Positions 63,275-64,000 of a stretch of 64,000 nt of DNA are shown here, piece by piece (position 1 is the stretch's first letter; every line of letters begins with the position of its first letter). The notes beneath the pieces were generated by a model. That model saw only the letters and a program-made list of their open reading frames with translations. It did no database searches and had not been told where the DNA came from. Source of the stretch: Numida meleagris (Eukaryota > Chordata > Aves > Galliformes > Numididae). The stretch covers positions 12,952,049 to 13,016,048 of the forward strand of contig NC_034421.1 of NCBI RefSeq assembly GCF_002078875.1, read 5' to 3'. A program made the position numbers and the translations under genes.

Positions 63275-63291
63275 TGTGTGTGTGTGTGTGT
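63275..63291. repeat. (GT)n microsatellite in intron 2
   Basis: About eight to nine GT units after a T run. Confidence 0.9.
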
Positions 63292-64000
63292 ATTTTATTA
63301 CTATTTAAACTTCCCCTCCAACATGCTGTCATAAACCACAGAACTGTATCTGAAGTTCTGCTCCTCGCTACCCTTTTTCCTTGGGGAAACTCTGTGCTCC
63401 CTCTCCTCTGTCACCCTTAACCCATCTTTCACACCAGGCTTGCAAACTTAACAAAAGCTCTGGCAGGACAGGCGGAAGTTGCTGTTAGCTTTCCTGCAAG
63501 AGAGAAAGCTGCCCTCATTTGCAGGCACAGAGATGTGCCAAGGAGCAGCACCTACCTCTGACAACGCTCCTGCTCTTAAATCTTGCATCGCCGTTGCCCA
63601 GTAAAAGTTAAGGCTGTTTCTTTAATTAGCTGGTCCTGCCAGATTAGTTGAAGAAAAGCTTCCAAGTTGAAGACATTTCAAACTTTCATCAAGTTCTGAA
63701 TCTCTGACTCTTCTGCACAAGAATGGAAGAAGGTTTTGATGGCCCAGTAGTAAGAAACAAGCAAATAGGAAACCCAACGAGCCTGACGTGAGAAAGGTTG
63801 ATGTGAGAACCGAAGAACTCAAAGCAACTTGGGTTCAGTGGAAAACGAGCTTGGCTGAAATAATCTCATTATGATCTAATCCAGTAAACTAAACGTAAGG
63901 TTATCGTTCATATACACTTCAGTATCTCCTTGATTTTTATCTAGAAAACAGTCTGAGAAAGAAAGGAAGTTGGCTACAGAGTTTGGCTGGACCGGCTCTG

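Larger units (their letters stand above)
59596..64000 (-). other. CREBBP: CREBBP intron 2 (partial)
   Basis: 4.4 kb up to the right edge. I searched for exon 2 (about 240 residues, Gln/Ser/Gly rich) and found none. There is a GC-rich patch at about 60410-60600 and a GT repeat at 63275-63291. Nothing else recognised. Confidence 0.7.

Noticed and set aside
59596..64000. CREBBP exon 2 within the right end
   Set aside because: None of the minus-strand frames resembles the exon 2 protein (Gln/Ser/Gly rich, about 240 residues) and no long exon with matching phase is present.

Overview
This is vertebrate nuclear DNA, most likely from a bird and probably a galliform (inference). The evidence is CR1-type LINE tails in several introns, a compact gene with introns mostly under 8 kb, and a protein that reads almost residue for residue like vertebrate CBP. 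Two genes, both on the minus strand, account for every coding signal I can support. The window ends inside both of them.

Left edge (77-2986): the first two exons of TRAP1, the mitochondrial HSP90 paralogue. The start codon sits in a CpG island (about 2030-3860). A perfect palindromic CRE and two half-sites lie 48-90 bases upstream. TRAP1 continues off the left edge.

Middle-left (about 5300-7061): the 3' untranslated region of CREBBP. It is AU-rich with candidate poly(A) signals, an AU-rich element, several expanded low-complexity tracts and an 86-base run of N.

Rest of the window (7062-59595): 29 consecutive coding exons of CREBBP (CREB-binding protein, histone/lysine acetyltransferase), matching human exons 3-31. 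All splice junctions are GT-AG, every phase joins correctly, and the exons sum to 6588 nt (2195 codons plus stop). Domain order along the transcript is TAZ1, KIX, bromodomain, RING/PHD, HAT with autoregulatory loop, ZZ, TAZ2, NCBD and the Gln/Pro-rich C-terminus. Exons 1 and 2 lie beyond 64000; 59596-64000 is intron 2. The C-terminal EKFVEGL identifies CREBBP rather than its paralogue EP300.

The CREBBP-then-TRAP1 tandem order is the same as on human 16p13.3 (recalled). I found no RNA gene, CRISPR array, operon or novel multigene system. The points worth a second look concern splicing and regulation: a UG repeat at the acceptor of the catalytic HAT exon, a tandem NAGNAG acceptor, a CRE cluster at the TRAP1 promoter, and low-complexity growth inside an otherwise conserved 3'UTR. 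Comparisons with human sequence are from memory, not alignments.
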